Under the pieces are notes generated by a model. The model was not told where the DNA came from. It was given only the letters and a program-made list of their open reading frames with translations, and did no database searches. Positions 44,785 through 56,305 of a DNA stretch of 64,000 nt are shown in pieces (the stretch's first letter is position 1; the number at the start of each line of letters is the position of its first letter). This DNA comes from Catenaria anguillulae PL171 (lineage: Eukaryota > Blastocladiomycota > Blastocladiomycetes > Blastocladiales > Catenariaceae): positions 93,345 through 157,344 of the forward strand of contig MCFL01000057.1 of assembly GCA_002102555.1 (NCBI GenBank), given 5' to 3'. The translations under genes were made by a program, and so were the position numbers.

Positions 44785-47315
44785 CTATTGCAATGGCTGG
44801 GAATGCCCGTGCACGGCAAGTAGAATACTTGCTCCTGTCTCGATCGCGTCCACAGCCGCCAGACTCGTTGCGCAATCGTGGAATGCAGTTTGAAGAGCTG
44901 TGAAGTGCGAGAAAAGGTGGAATCGTGAGCCACAACCGACACGGCGTTCAAGATGGAATACGACGGAAACGAACCTTGCGATGCAGCGGCCACACTTTCC
45001 TCGCCAACCACGACAAATGCCCTGACCATAAGCGCCTGTTCCCATCCGCACTTGACCTGCCTCAAAGTCGATGTCAGCCTGCTTCTCACCTCCTGCAACA
45101 CGCTCTCTAACTTTGCCGCCTCCATCACCTCCCAGGCCCCTTCAAGCGACACACGTGTAAACGCAACCACAACGGCACCTTGCCTCCTCGCCTGAACCTC
45201 GGCCGCCCACATGCCCGGCGACTCGAAATGTGCCTCTGCCTGCTGCGGCCCGCCCTTCCAATGGGCAATCACCCTTGCATCCTCTTCGTCGTCCGAATCC
45301 AACACCTCGCCGACCCGCCCGACGTTTGCAAGATACTCGGCTTGCCATCCGTCGCCAACAGTGCACTGGCCAACATACTCGACAAGCCCGTTGCGCGGCA
45401 AGCACGGGACTGCGACAACTGCAAGCAAGCCCGACGGCGGGCCTTGCTTCAGCACTTGCAAATCCTCATCCTCATCACTGTCGCCACCCTCGGCAGGCGC
45501 AACTGCCCAAACCTCACGCGCCGCACGCATCCACTTTGCATCACTCACATACGCAACCGTCCCCACCACATGCTTGCGTGGATCGGCACCCGAGGCACGT
45601 GCAATGCGCTCCAGATGCCGGCGCGCAAGCGCCGCCTGGGTCGCAAACTCGCACGTTGGCGGCTCGAGCCCTGGGTATGTCATGTTGCGTGGAACAAGCC
45701 CGATTTGGCCAGCAATGGCCACGTGTCCCGCCACAGTCACGGATTGCGAGTAAGGGCCGATGTTGGCGGGCGCCCAGTAGCTGATGCCTTGGACATGGAG
45801 GTTGGAGCGCGGAGTGGAGGGTGAGGAGCGCAGAAGGAGGTCGAGTTGCAGATGGGTTGAAAGCGTGGATTGGACACAAGCACTAGTGGTAGTTGGGTGC
45901 GTGGGTTAGTGTGGAAGTGTAGGAAACAAGAAGATAGAACGCAGCCTACCGAGCAGCTGGGTTGATGCCAAAGTACTTGCCATACACGGCATTGACACGC
46001 GCGAAATCCGACATGTTGCGAACAAGGACGGTAGCAAAGATGGCATCGCGGGCTATCGAGAGGCCGTGTTGCGCTGCAAGACTGGTTGCTTGTTGCATGA
46101 CGCTGTCGACGGCGGATTCGAGCGAGTCTGGGTTGCCACGTGGTCGGATGGCCGAGAAGGTAAGGAGTGGGCCGACTTGTTTGACGACAGGGTTGCTTTC
46201 GGCAGTGGTGGTGGAGGAGGAAGGCAAGATACGTAGATTGTTTGTGATTGGCTCGGGTTCGCTTGCTCCGGAAATGGCGGGTACTTGAATAAGCGGATCG
46301 CAAAGCGAAGGGGCAATTAGCTCGCGCAATGCATCGTACGAGCAAGGCAACTCGGACGGATCCTTGTCCTCGACGGTGACGTGGTCGAAAGAGTAAAAGA
46401 GCACGGGCGCCATTTCATCGGGCGAGTGCTCTACCACAGTGGGCTGATGCAGTACCAGGCGGCGGCGGAAGAGCGGGCAGTCCAGCGTCAGCGTTTCGTA
46501 TTCGCCGCCTTCGCCACATGGATGGAGGTCAAAGTCGGCGTGCTAATCATGATCAACAAACATGGGGGTGAGAATATGTCTCAAATGAACGACAAAAGCA
46601 GACGTGAATGTGAACCATTTTGAGCAAGTGAGGTTGAAGTTGGGCAAGTGACCTGCCGAGATGACGGCCATTCAAACCTGTTGACACAGAAAGAACTCTC
46701 AACCCGCATGAACGTCAAGCGGCAAATGCAAAGGAAATACGCACCCATGGCTGCGACCTTGATAAGTACCGAATTCATTCCAGCACGGACCATGGAATCA
46801 AGCAAGGCGACCTGGTCTTGCTGCCACAAGTAGGCCAGCACCGTCAACCCGAGCCTTTGGCACACATGCTCCACCCGCACTCGCTGGTACGTTGACAGAA
46901 TAGCTCCAACGCTCACTCCCTGGACATCCGGAATCGCCCGCTTCACCTCGGACAGCAACTCAAACAAATCCTCAACCTCATCGAGCGCCTCCTGGGCCGC
47001 ACCCTCACTGCTCTGGCGGTCCGCAGCATTGTCATACGAGATGCCAATCGACGCCGAGGTGCCCGAAATCGCTCGCCGAAACATGGGCAAGGGCGGCGCA
47101 TCGATCGCGGTGGATTCCGGATGAAAGAAGCACTGGGCGTAGAGCGGAATCACATTGTGGCCGACGGTCTGATACATGTGGCTGTCGAGCTCGTCGCCCT
47201 GGTCGGCGGGCGGGTGCAAGTTGGCCAGGGCAACGATCTGATGGCCGTTGGCAACGCAGTGCAGAGCGTTGAAGCACGAGTCTTTGCCGCCGCTGATGAG
47301 GGCTACGGCTTTCAT
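44785..47315 (-). CDS. DPH6: Diphthine-ammonia ligase with two RidA-like domains
   Basis: Performs the last step of diphthamide synthesis on eEF2, amidating diphthine with ATP and ammonia. Exons 47315-46745, 46677-46616, 46542-45950, 45882-44975 and 44897-44785 give 748 residues. The ATP-pyrophosphatase domain starts MKAVALISGGKDSCFNAL (SGGKDS P-loop) and ends CGEGGEYETLTLDCPLF. A 62-nt exon supplies LNGRHLGRSLAQLQPHLLKM, without which the domain would be missing a helix. Two YjgF/RidA-like domains follow, one at about 300-420 and one from NLHVQGISYWAPANIGPYSQ. The last intron (44974-44898) replaces a poor read-through with the family-like ALQTAFHDCATSLAAVDAI ending. The fused RidA pair is normal for fungal Dph6. 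Confidence 0.92.
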
Positions 47316-47829
47316 GGTTTGAGTGCTGGGTCGGTGATTGCGGGCAGTGTGGAGGTACAAGGTTTGCGTTTACGGATGCATCATGGCAAGGATGATTTGA
47401 GGCTCCATCAAGCAAATGTTGCCAATGGTTGCGATGGATCAATGATCATTGTATAAATAAGTGAGCTGGGTTGCTTCATGTTTTGCTTCACGGCCTGCTT
47501 CAGACCCAAGAAATGGGTTGCCTCACTGTTGCCAGGGGAACTAAAAGGATGCTGTTGCCGTCGCTCGCTGACGCCGAGACGCAAAGCAACATGTCCAACC
47601 AAGAGACAAAGATGAAATGAGCAAGCGCAAGCGCAATTGAAATGAGATGTATACAAATGCAACGGGGATGAAATTGGGGCGACAGGCGATGAACTGACCT
47701 GGTTGTGAGCGGTTGCATGCAAAACAAGGAAAGGCGATGCACAAATGTAACATTTTCAACAATAAAGCTGATGCACACACAGGTAGAAAAACGAGTACAC
47801 ATACACCGATCACAGAAAGACGACCTTGT
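47316..47829. other. Intergenic region
   Basis: About 510 bases between the start of the Dph6 gene and the end of the C1-THF synthase gene, both minus strand. No gene seen; the right part is low-complexity AAC/CAC sequence. Confidence 0.4.
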
Positions 47830-50800
47830 CTAGAACAAGCCCTTGACGCGGCCCGTTTCCATGTCCAAGTCGACATCAAAGAAGCACGGACGCTACAAAA
47901 ATGGCCCAATAATGAATCACGTCAGCGACAAATATCAGTGGAGAAAGACAAAAAAGGACGCACTGTCGGCAACCCAGGCATGGTCTGCATGGCACCCGCC
48001 AGCGGATAAATGAACCCAGCACCCACACTGGCCCTGACATCCCTGATGGGGAACACAAACCCTTCGGGCACGCCCTTCTTCTCGGGATCGTGCGAGAAGG
48101 ACAAGTGCGTCTTTGCCAAGCAAATGGGCAACCCGGCGAACCCTTGCTTGGTGTACGTGTCGAGCTTGCGCCTAGCCACGTCGCTCAACTCAATGTCGCT
48201 GGCGCCATACATTTCGCGCGCAATGGTGCGAATCTTGTCCTCGAGCGACATTTCCAGCGGGTACAAGAACTTGAATTCGGAGGGGGCGTCGCACGCCTTG
48301 ACCACGGCCTCGGCAAGCTTGACAGCACCCAACCCGCCCTCGGCCCAATGCGTGCAGGCAATGGCATCAAACGCGCCGGCAAGCTTTGCGGCCTCGGCAA
48401 CTAGCGCCACCTCGGCGGGCGTGTCGGTGGCAAACTGGTTGATGGCCACCACCACGGGCACGCCGTATTTGCGCGTGTTGGCAATGTGCTTTTGCATGTT
48501 GCACACGCCGGCCTTGACCAGGCCGAGGTTCTCGGTGCGGTACTCTTCCGGAATGGGCTTGCCGGGCACCACGGCGGGCCCGCCGCCGTGCATCTTGAGG
48601 GCACGCACCGTGGTCGTCAGAACAACAGCGTTGGGCACCAGACCAGACACGCGGCACTTGATGTTGAAAAACTTTTCCATGCCAATGTCGGCGCCAAACC
48701 CGCATTCCGTCACGACATACCCGGGGTCGGTTTGCACGTGTTCGTCGGCAGTATCCGAAGTGGCACGACCGGGCGACGCGAGCTTGAGGGCAATTTGGTC
48801 GGCAAGAATCGACGAGTTACCGTGGGCAATGTTGGCAAAGGGGCCCGCATGCACAAACACGGGCGTGCCCTCGAGGGTTTGCATGAGCGTGGGCTTGATG
48901 GCGTCCTTCATGAGCACCGTCAAGGCGCCGCCGATGCCGAGATCGTCGGCAGTGATGGGTTGGCCGGCCTTGGAGGAGGCAACGACCATGTTACCGAGGC
49001 TGGTCATTCGATGGCCGACGAGAGAGAAAGAAATGTCAGATTGAAAAAAATGAAACAAGACTCGAGACAAGCTGCGTACCGCTCGCGCATGTCCTTGAGA
49101 CTGGTGGCCAAGGCCAACACGGCCATGCACTCGGACGCGACCGCAATATCAAACCCAGTCTCGCGCGTCTTGCCCTGCTCGGTGGCATTCTGGCCAATGG
49201 TGATCTTGCGCAAAAAGCGGTCGTTGACATCCACAACCCGCTGCCACGTGATGGTCTCTGGGTCAATATCCAAGCGTGCAAACTTGGACACCTCCTCGGG
49301 CGTCAAGTCCTCGGGCTGCGTCTTGTCAATGCCCAGCTTGCGCAACCGCTTGAGCATGACGGGCGCAAAGTGCGCCTTGCCGCCCTGCTTGGGACACAAA
49401 CGGTTGAAGAGCGCCGTGTCGGTCTGGGTCGACTCGTGGAACATGCGCGCGTCAATGGCGGCAGCAAGCAAATTGTTTGCGGCCGTGACGGCATGAATGT
49501 CGCCAGTCAGGTGCAAGTTGAACTCGTCCATGGGAATGACCTGCGAATACCCTCCGCCGGCAGCGCCACCCTTGATGCCAAACGTGGGACCTTGGGATGG
49601 CTGGCGCACACAGGCAATGGCCACCTTGTTGAGATGCGCGCCCAATGCCTGGCAAAGCCCAATGGTGGTGGTCGACTTGCCCTCGCCGAGCGGCGTAGGC
49701 GTAATCCCCGTGACAACGACGTACCGGCCATTGGCGAAATCCTTGAGACGGTCGACCACCGACAAGTCGACCTTGGCCTTTGTTGCGCCGTACGGCTCGA
49801 GCTCGCGGTCGCGCAGGCCCAGCTCGCGCGCCACTTGGGCAATGTGCTTGGGGGTCTGCGCCATGGCAATGTCAATGTCGCTGGGCACGGGCGTCTTGAG
49901 CTCCAGCGGCAAGGGCACAATCTTGCCGACACCTGTGGCGCGCACCATGCCGTTGGCCGCGGCGCGCTTTGCCGCCTCAACACAGTTGGCCAGCAGCATG
50001 CACACGGTCATGGGCCCTACACCCCCAGGCACTGGCGTGATCAAGCTTGCGCGCTGCTTTGCGGCCGCATACTCCACGTCGCCAACCCACCGAGTCCCGG
50101 ATTTCTTGGACGCATCAGGCACTGCGTTGGTGCCAACGTCCACAATAACGGCGCCAGGCTTAATCCACTCGCCCTTGACGAGCTCGGGCACGCCCACAGC
50201 CGCAACAACAATGTCTGCTTGACGCACAATATCGGCCAGGTTGGCGGTGCGCGAGTGTGCCAGTGTCACGGTGGCGTTGGCCTTTTGCAGCAGCTGGAAC
50301 ATGGGCATGCCCACAATGTCGGACCGGCCGACCACGACGGCTTGCTTGCCCGCAAGCTCGACCTTGTGGTGTGCGAGCAGGTGCATGATGCCCTTGGGCG
50401 TGCAGGCCGTGAAGCGTGGATGAGTTGAGCGCTTGGCGAGGTTGCCCATGTTGAGCGTGTGGAACCTGGTTTGGTATTGTTCCATCCGGCCATCAGCAAG
50501 ACAAAAGAGTGCAACTGGCGTACGACAAGGGCGTCAAGTAGAGCATGCGTACCCGTCGACATCCTTGTTGACGTCAATGGCCTCCGTGACAACTTCCTCA
50601 TTGATACCCTTTGGCAACGGCAACTGCACGAGTAAGCCGTGCACGGACGCATCCTGATTGAGCTCGCGAATGTGCGCAAGCAGCTGGTCCTGCGTCGTTT
50701 CGTTGGGCAGCTTGATGTGGGTGAACCGCATGCCGATTTCCGTGGCCGCCTTTTCCTTCATGCGCACGTACAGCGACGAGTCCTCGCGGCCGCCGACTTG

Positions 50801-51030
50801 AATGATGGACAAGTGCGGGCGGAATCCTGGGTAGGTTGTGGCGAGGGCGGCAATGTCGGATTTCAAGGTGGCGCGAACCGAGCTGAGGTGTGGGACAAAG
50901 GATCAGTCCAAGTGCGAGAGACGGACAACGCGAGACAGAGGTTGGGACCCAGTGCGTACGCGGCAACGGCCTTGCCGTCAATGATGTTGTCGGCGCCGGC
51001 GGTGGTGGTCGAGGTCGAGGTCGAGGTCAT
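47830..51030 (-). CDS. ADE3: Trifunctional C1-tetrahydrofolate synthase
   Basis: Methylene-THF dehydrogenase, methenyl-THF cyclohydrolase and 10-formyl-THF synthetase in one chain, supplying one-carbon units for purines. Exons 51030-50960, 50882-50553, 50465-49080, 48999-47964 and 47892-47830 encode 961 residues. Dehydrogenase/cyclohydrolase (about 1-310): [39 protein letters not shown] and [15 protein letters not shown]. Synthetase: [16 protein letters not shown] (ATP loop), [60 protein letters not shown] and [20 protein letters not shown]. The C-terminus [14 protein letters not shown]...GLF is recovered only by splicing the last 71-nt intron. The start at 51030 predicts a cytosolic form; an upstream in-frame stretch ending RRSIRTSAQ could give a mitochondrial leader if an earlier start is used. 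Confidence 0.94.
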
Positions 51031-51829
51031 GGTTACGGATGAGTTGACTGCAGACTCGTATTCGTGGAGAATGTGTGCTTGTGCTGAAGTGCGGATGCTT
51101 CGTCGGAGTTGGTGTTGGGGATGGCGCGACGTGACGAAAGCAGCTGCTGCCGAGGTGATGGGGTGCGGATGACACGGGTGGAGCGTGCTTTTGGGTTGCA
51201 ATTGTGACGAGAGCTGGGTAGTTGTACTCTGGGTTGCTCTTGGCGCTGAGAGAGTGGGTGCGGTGTGGACACTTAGGTTGGCTCTTGGGACCGAGTGCGA
51301 GTGTGCGTGTGGAGGATAGAGTTGGTGTGTGAGCAGAGAGGAACAGATCGGCGGAATCCTCGCAACTGCGGCGGCTGGGCCCGCTCCCTTTCGGCAAGCG
51401 CAAGCACACACGGATCGGATCATGTATGTTTTAGTGTCGGTGGCAAATGTGTGCAGGAATGTGTGTTCGTGGCAATTCGCAGTCAGGCACTCGTCGTCGG
51501 TGTCGATACAGAACAACCGAGAGAGTGGAGCTAAGGTCGGCAAGCGATGGAAGCGATGCATGGACACTCTCCGGTCGCCGCCGAGAACAGAGCCTGATTG
51601 GATGATTGGATGACCAAGGCGCTTTACTTGTCGACGCGTGATTTGTCACGTGCAGCACCGCTTTCAATTCCACATTGTCAATCACCAAACGAAACACCAA
51701 ATTGCCGAGCAGTCGCAGTCTCAATACATAGCATACATATGTACGTCTGACACACTCAATACGAACCCCATGCAATCACTGTATAGTTGAATCTCAAGTA
51801 CACCTCCGCTATCCGCCACCGCTCCGACC
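51031..51829. promoter_or_regulatory. Divergent intergenic region
   Basis: About 800 bases between the C1-THF synthase (-) and Cwf19-like (+) starts. The 400 bases next to the synthase stay open in its frame and are discussed as a possible leader. The rest shows no clear element. Confidence 0.35.
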
Positions 51830-53953
51830 ATGGACCGCAATTCAATCCCTGCTGCTACTTCCACGTCTCCGGATCGCAATCACAATCGTGATGATCGTGA
51901 CCATGACCGAAACCGAGAGCGCAAAGCCGATCGGGACCGCAGCGACCGCCGCTCCGAAAAGTTGCACGACCGTGACCCGTACCGCCGCTCGTCCCGCGAC
52001 CATAGTGGTGATCGTGACTGTGACCTTAACCGCAAGTCGGCCAAGAAATCAAGCAAAAAGCACAAAAAGGACCGCAAGTCGTCCAAATCGGCGAAAAAAC
52101 TCAAGTACAAGGACTCTTCGAGCCGTCATCGCCACAGACACTCGTCCGACTCGGATTCAGAGGCGAGCGCCAGCGACCTTGACGGCGATGAAGGGTTTAC
52201 GTGGGTGGAAAAGTCGACAGCAGCGGCCGCCGCCGCCAATGTGCCGGCGGCACCCGAATCCGCACCCGCACCCGAGCTGACTCGGGACTCGTGGATGACG
52301 GGTGGCGGCGACGGTCCAAACGATGCGCTAGCCGGGTTGTTTGGCGGATCAAGGGACGATCGCAAGTCGACTGCACGTGCCGCGGCCGAAGAGAAAAAGC
52401 GCAATGCGCCCGAGGGCGATGTTCACATCTCAACTCGCGAGATCAACCCGTACTGGAAAATGGGACTCAAGGGCTTGCCGCCGACGGCACCCTCGTCGGG
52501 TGACACGGGTAACGATTCCGATTCGTCCGTGTCATCCACCGTGTCGCATTTCACGATGCGCAAGATGGATCGAGTGGTCGAGATTGCAAAGGAGGAAGGG
52601 CGGAGTGTCGAGGAGGTTGGTGCTGAGCGGTTTGGGGTATGTCTCTCGTTTGCCCTTGGCGCATGCTGGCGCGCAAGCGACTCATGCTCGTGTCCATTAG
52701 AGCAAGGAAGCATTCCAAGAAGTGTACGCGGCTTACCAGTCATCACGCAAGCCCTCCCGCCCCTCGGGCGCATCCTCGCTGCGCATCGCCTCCTCTGCCA
52801 CCGACTTTCCGCCCACCGCCACCTCGGCATCCCTGCCGCGCGCCACGGCTTCAGCCTATGGATCCGTCGGAACTGCAGCCGCCACTTCTGCTGTCCCAAC
52901 CGACGACGACATGACCCTGGACGAGATGGTGCGGCGCGAACGCCTCGGGATTGACGATAACATGGACCGTGCACTCATATCGCGCATCTCGCGCGACGCC
53001 CGGTTCAAGGACGACGTCGATTACATGGACGAAGAATCGGACCGGCTCGCATCGACTGCACCCTCCAAGCGCAAGCAGCAACTCGGACCCCGCGCCACGG
53101 CACGCAAGGTCACGTCCATGGACGACTTGGTGCGTCAGCACAAGGCACTCAAGGACTGCCAGTACTGCTTTCGCGACGGCGGGCGGTTGCCTGATTTGCC
53201 GACCATTGTCGCTGTTGGCATTCGTGCGTACTTGGTCATTGTGCCGTACCGTTCGGTGGCGACGTGCCAGATTGTTCCCGTCGAGCACCTAGTGTCGACC
53301 TTGGAAGGTGACGATGAGTTTTGGGATGAAGTCAGGGTACGACCCTTGACTCGTGCTCGGCCGTCGACTCGCCGACTAACCATGCTTGAATCCAACAGAA
53401 CTTCAAAAAGTGCCTCATGCAAATGTATGCCGCGCAAAACCTCGCCGTCCTCTTTTCCGAAACCGTGCTCGACCCAGCACACGCCCGCCACACGCACATT
53501 GACGTGATCCCCGTCCCACCGCACATTGCCGCCGATGCGCCTGGATACATGCGCACGGCTTTGCGCACGGATGCCGAGGCGCACGAGTGGACGCAGCATC
53601 AAGCCGTGATTGATACGCGCATCCAGACCAATGCACAAGGCCATAAAGTGGGCGGGTTCCGGCGGTGTATGGTGCCAAACCTTCCATATGTGCATGTGTG
53701 GTATGATTTGGATGGCGGGCATGGGCATGTGATTGAGGAGCGGGGAAGGGGGATGCATGAGGGGTTCGTAAGAGAGGTGATTGGCGGGGCTATGGATATA
53801 GATCCGGCATTGTATCGCAGGCAAAAGTGGTTGCCGCGGCAGGTCAATCATGACCGCGTCAGGGAGTTTGTCAAGAAGTGGGAAGAGTACGATTGGACAA
53901 AGATGCTGGATGGCGGCGAGTATGGTGGCGCCGAAGAAGGTGCGAGTGGGTGA
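51830..53953 (+). CDS. CWF19-like protein 2 (spliceosome release factor)
   Basis: A Cwf19L2-type protein, which joins late spliceosomes and helps lariat release and disassembly. Exons 51830-52636, 52701-53336 and 53399-53953 encode 665 residues. Residues 10-110 are an Arg/Asp/Lys/Ser-rich RD-like region (DRNRERKADRDRSDRR), common in splicing factors. The middle has WVEKST, REINPYWKMG-type and MTLDEMVRRERLG blocks. The C-terminal half holds the CwfJ-N1 domain: SMDDLVRQHKAL, then DCQYCF, PVEHLVSTLEGDDEFWDEVR and NFKKCLMQMYAAQN, a HIT-like fold, then the CwfJ-N2 domain ending KKWEEYDWTKMLDGGEYGG. The start at 51830 follows ACCATGG. Splicing at both introns is in phase 0 and needed to join the motifs. 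Confidence 0.9.
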
Positions 53954-54212
53954 GTTGGTTGTTCCTCGAGTGTCCTGAATGCATGTATGCACTTGGGCGA
54001 CCTTGTCCATATTACAGTTACAGTATTGCTTGATGCAGGACGTGCGGCGGCTGACAGATCGGACTCGTACACGTGAGTGATTGAGCCATCAAGATCGGTG
54101 GCCGCAACTGCTGATTTTGGGCCACGCGTGCTGCCACGCGTGAAACGAAGGCATTTGCCGGACTTTGGCGCAGGAGGTTACAACTTGATATACACGACAA
54201 TGCACGCCTGCC

Positions 54213-56090
54213 ATGACTCAAAGCAATGAAACCATGCACTCCGAAAACGGCCCACCTGCCCTTCCACTGACCCTGGTGGACGCCATCCTCGCCACTGTCC
54301 CGCTCGCCGCTCGAGCAAGTACGCCCATTCGCACACTTCTCAACGTGCTGTCGCCATCCCGCCATCTCCCAACAACACTTTGCGCCGCACTCATTGATGC
54401 GGCCGGTGTATCGGGCGAACTCTTGTGTTTCGATTTAACGGCCTCGCTTGCCGAGCTTGCTCGCCGGCCCTTTGACCCGTTGTTCATTGGGCGATTGGTT
54501 CCGGCGTTGGCTCGAGAACCAGAGCGGCTGTGCGCCGTCTTTGCACGTGAGGTCGGGGGTGCAGGGAGGATTGACACTCTGGAATATTTGCGTACACATT
54601 TACCGTTTGATTTGACAGGTTGCAAAGGCTTGCTTGATGCCGCCGCAGCAAATGGTCGACTGGATGTGCTTCAAAGGTGGACTGTTGGGAATACGCTCCC
54701 CGATGCCGTCGCATTGACCAAGGATGGCATTCTGGGCGCCGTGACACGAGGTGACTTGAAGATTGTGGAGTGGATAGCTGAGCGCGACATAGGATTGGGT
54801 GCATTTGCTCGCGATGTTATTGAATCGGGGGCAAAGGCAGGGCACGTATCCATTCTGGAATGGTGCCGTACGCGTGCGGGCCAGCTGTTGCAAGGGTTTC
54901 GGTTCGATTTCACTTCCGACGACTGGGCCGAGGCGAGCAAGCACGGCCACATCACCGTGCTGAATTGGGCAAAGCACAACGCGCTTCCCTTCCCAGAGTC
55001 CACTGAAGAGGCTATTGACCTGGCCATCGGCCAGGGCCAGCTCCAAGTGCTTGAATGGTGGTACCATGAGTCGCCATTGCCCTTTCATTACTCAGTTTGG
55101 GGCACAAGGACGGCAAGCAAGAACGGACATTTGCATGTGCTTGAGTGGCTGGCATCATCCGGAATGGAGTTCCGTTTTGCGTCCGATGCGAAAACCATAG
55201 CGGCAAAAAACAAGCACGTGTCGGTTGTCCAGTGGTGGGAAAAGAATGCTCAGTACAAGTATCTGCAAAGTGGACGGCATGCTCGAGTCGAGACTTGGCG
55301 AGGCATCACAACTGATTTCGCCATGCTTTGCTCATTTGGGCAAGTGGACTTGATAAACCCAAGCATGATCCCAAGCTCCGATTCGCTTGCAGTTCACGAA
55401 GCGCTTGCTTGTGCAGCCAAGGGGGGTCACATTGACATCCTTGTCCGCTTCAAAAACTATTTTCAATCCTGTGCACGTGACTCGAGCTGCTCTTACATCC
55501 GCGAAGCAGTTGCGGGAAACCAAGTCCAAGTTCTCCAATGGTGCAAGACCCATTTTGGCTTGGATCGCGTTTCTAAAACGAAATGGGTCGAGTTTGCTTC
55601 GTTGGCTTGCGATATGGGACACGATGCTGTCTTTGACTGGATGTATCTCAGCAACTATGTCGACAAGTCCGCACAGGGCGAGCTGCTTCCCGCAGCTATG
55701 GGTTGTGCGCAATCGACGATGCTCGAAAATCTCTTCACGAAAGGAGTCGTTGGCGATGTCAAGATTGATGACGAGATCGCTGTAGCCGCTCTTGTGTCGG
55801 CCGCAACCAAAGGGCGCGCCGAGAATCTGAGGTGGTGGGTGGACAAGAAGCTCTCCTTTCCTGCCTTGGTTCACGTCGTCGATCGAGCAAGTCAAGCGGG
55901 TCAATGGCTCGTCCTCGAGTGGATGTGTGCGATGCAGCCAGCTGTTCCATTTGTGTGGTCCGAGTACGCGATCCGCTCGGCCATTCGTGCGAAACACAAA
56001 TCGACGTGCAAGTGGTGGCTGCGCTCTGGATTGGTCAAGGGTCTTTTGCTTAGGGAGTCGCTCGAAAAGGCCGTCGCGGAAATGTGCTAG
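54213..56090 (+). CDS. Ankyrin-type repeat protein 1
   Basis: A single exon of 625 residues, started at 54213; MHSENG six codons later is an alternative. The N-terminal 80 residues (PPALPLTLVDAILATVPLAA) resemble an F-box-like helical lead-in. From about residue 120 onward roughly a dozen divergent ankyrin-like units repeat with a period of about 30-35: GHVSILEWCRTRAG, GHITVLNWAKHNALPFP, GQLQVLEWWYHESPLP, GHLHVLEWLASSGMEF and so on, with the V-L-E-W-W core in place of the usual TPLHLA. A paralogue lies at 58092-60166. Such proteins are abundant in some chytrid-like fungi, probably as protein-binding or ubiquitin-ligase adaptors; the substrate is unknown. Confidence 0.8.
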   Translation: MTQSNETMHSENGPPALPLTLVDAILATVPLAARASTPIRTLLNVLSPSRHLPTTLCAALIDAAGVSGELLCFDLTASLAELARRPFDPLFIGRLVPALAREPERLCAVFAREVGGAGRIDTLEYLRTHLPFDLTGCKGLLDAAAANGRLDVLQRWTVGNTLPDAVALTKDGILGAVTRGDLKIVEWIAERDIGLGAFARDVIESGAKAGHVSILEWCRTRAGQLLQGFRFDFTSDDWAEASKHGHITVLNWAKHNALPFPESTEEAIDLAIGQGQLQVLEWWYHESPLPFHYSVWGTRTASKNGHLHVLEWLASSGMEFRFASDAKTIAAKNKHVSVVQWWEKNAQYKYLQSGRHARVETWRGITTDFAMLCSFGQVDLINPSMIPSSDSLAVHEALACAAKGGHIDILVRFKNYFQSCARDSSCSYIREAVAGNQVQVLQWCKTHFGLDRVSKTKWVEFASLACDMGHDAVFDWMYLSNYVDKSAQGELLPAAMGCAQSTMLENLFTKGVVGDVKIDDEIAVAALVSAATKGRAENLRWWVDKKLSFPALVHVVDRASQAGQWLVLEWMCAMQPAVPFVWSEYAIRSAIRAKHKSTCKWWLRSGLVKGLLLRESLEKAVAEMC

Positions 56091-56305
56091 TCGTACTGTG
56101 GAGTGTTCAATTACAGCAATACACTTTATTCCTTAAGTATTTTTCACGACTTGATGCCCAGCAAACTTGTGAGCGTCTCACGGTAATGTCGATCAAGGTA
56201 AAACAGAATAACGGCATCACCGATATCAGATACAAACTTGGTCGAGACGAGGACTATATGAGGAGGATATGCTACTTATTGAGCCCAGCCGATTCAGCGA
56301 CAAAG

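Noticed and set aside
49370-50428. 352-codon plus-strand frame
   Set aside because: Shadow of the C1-THF synthase gene; His/Gly-rich translation with no motif.
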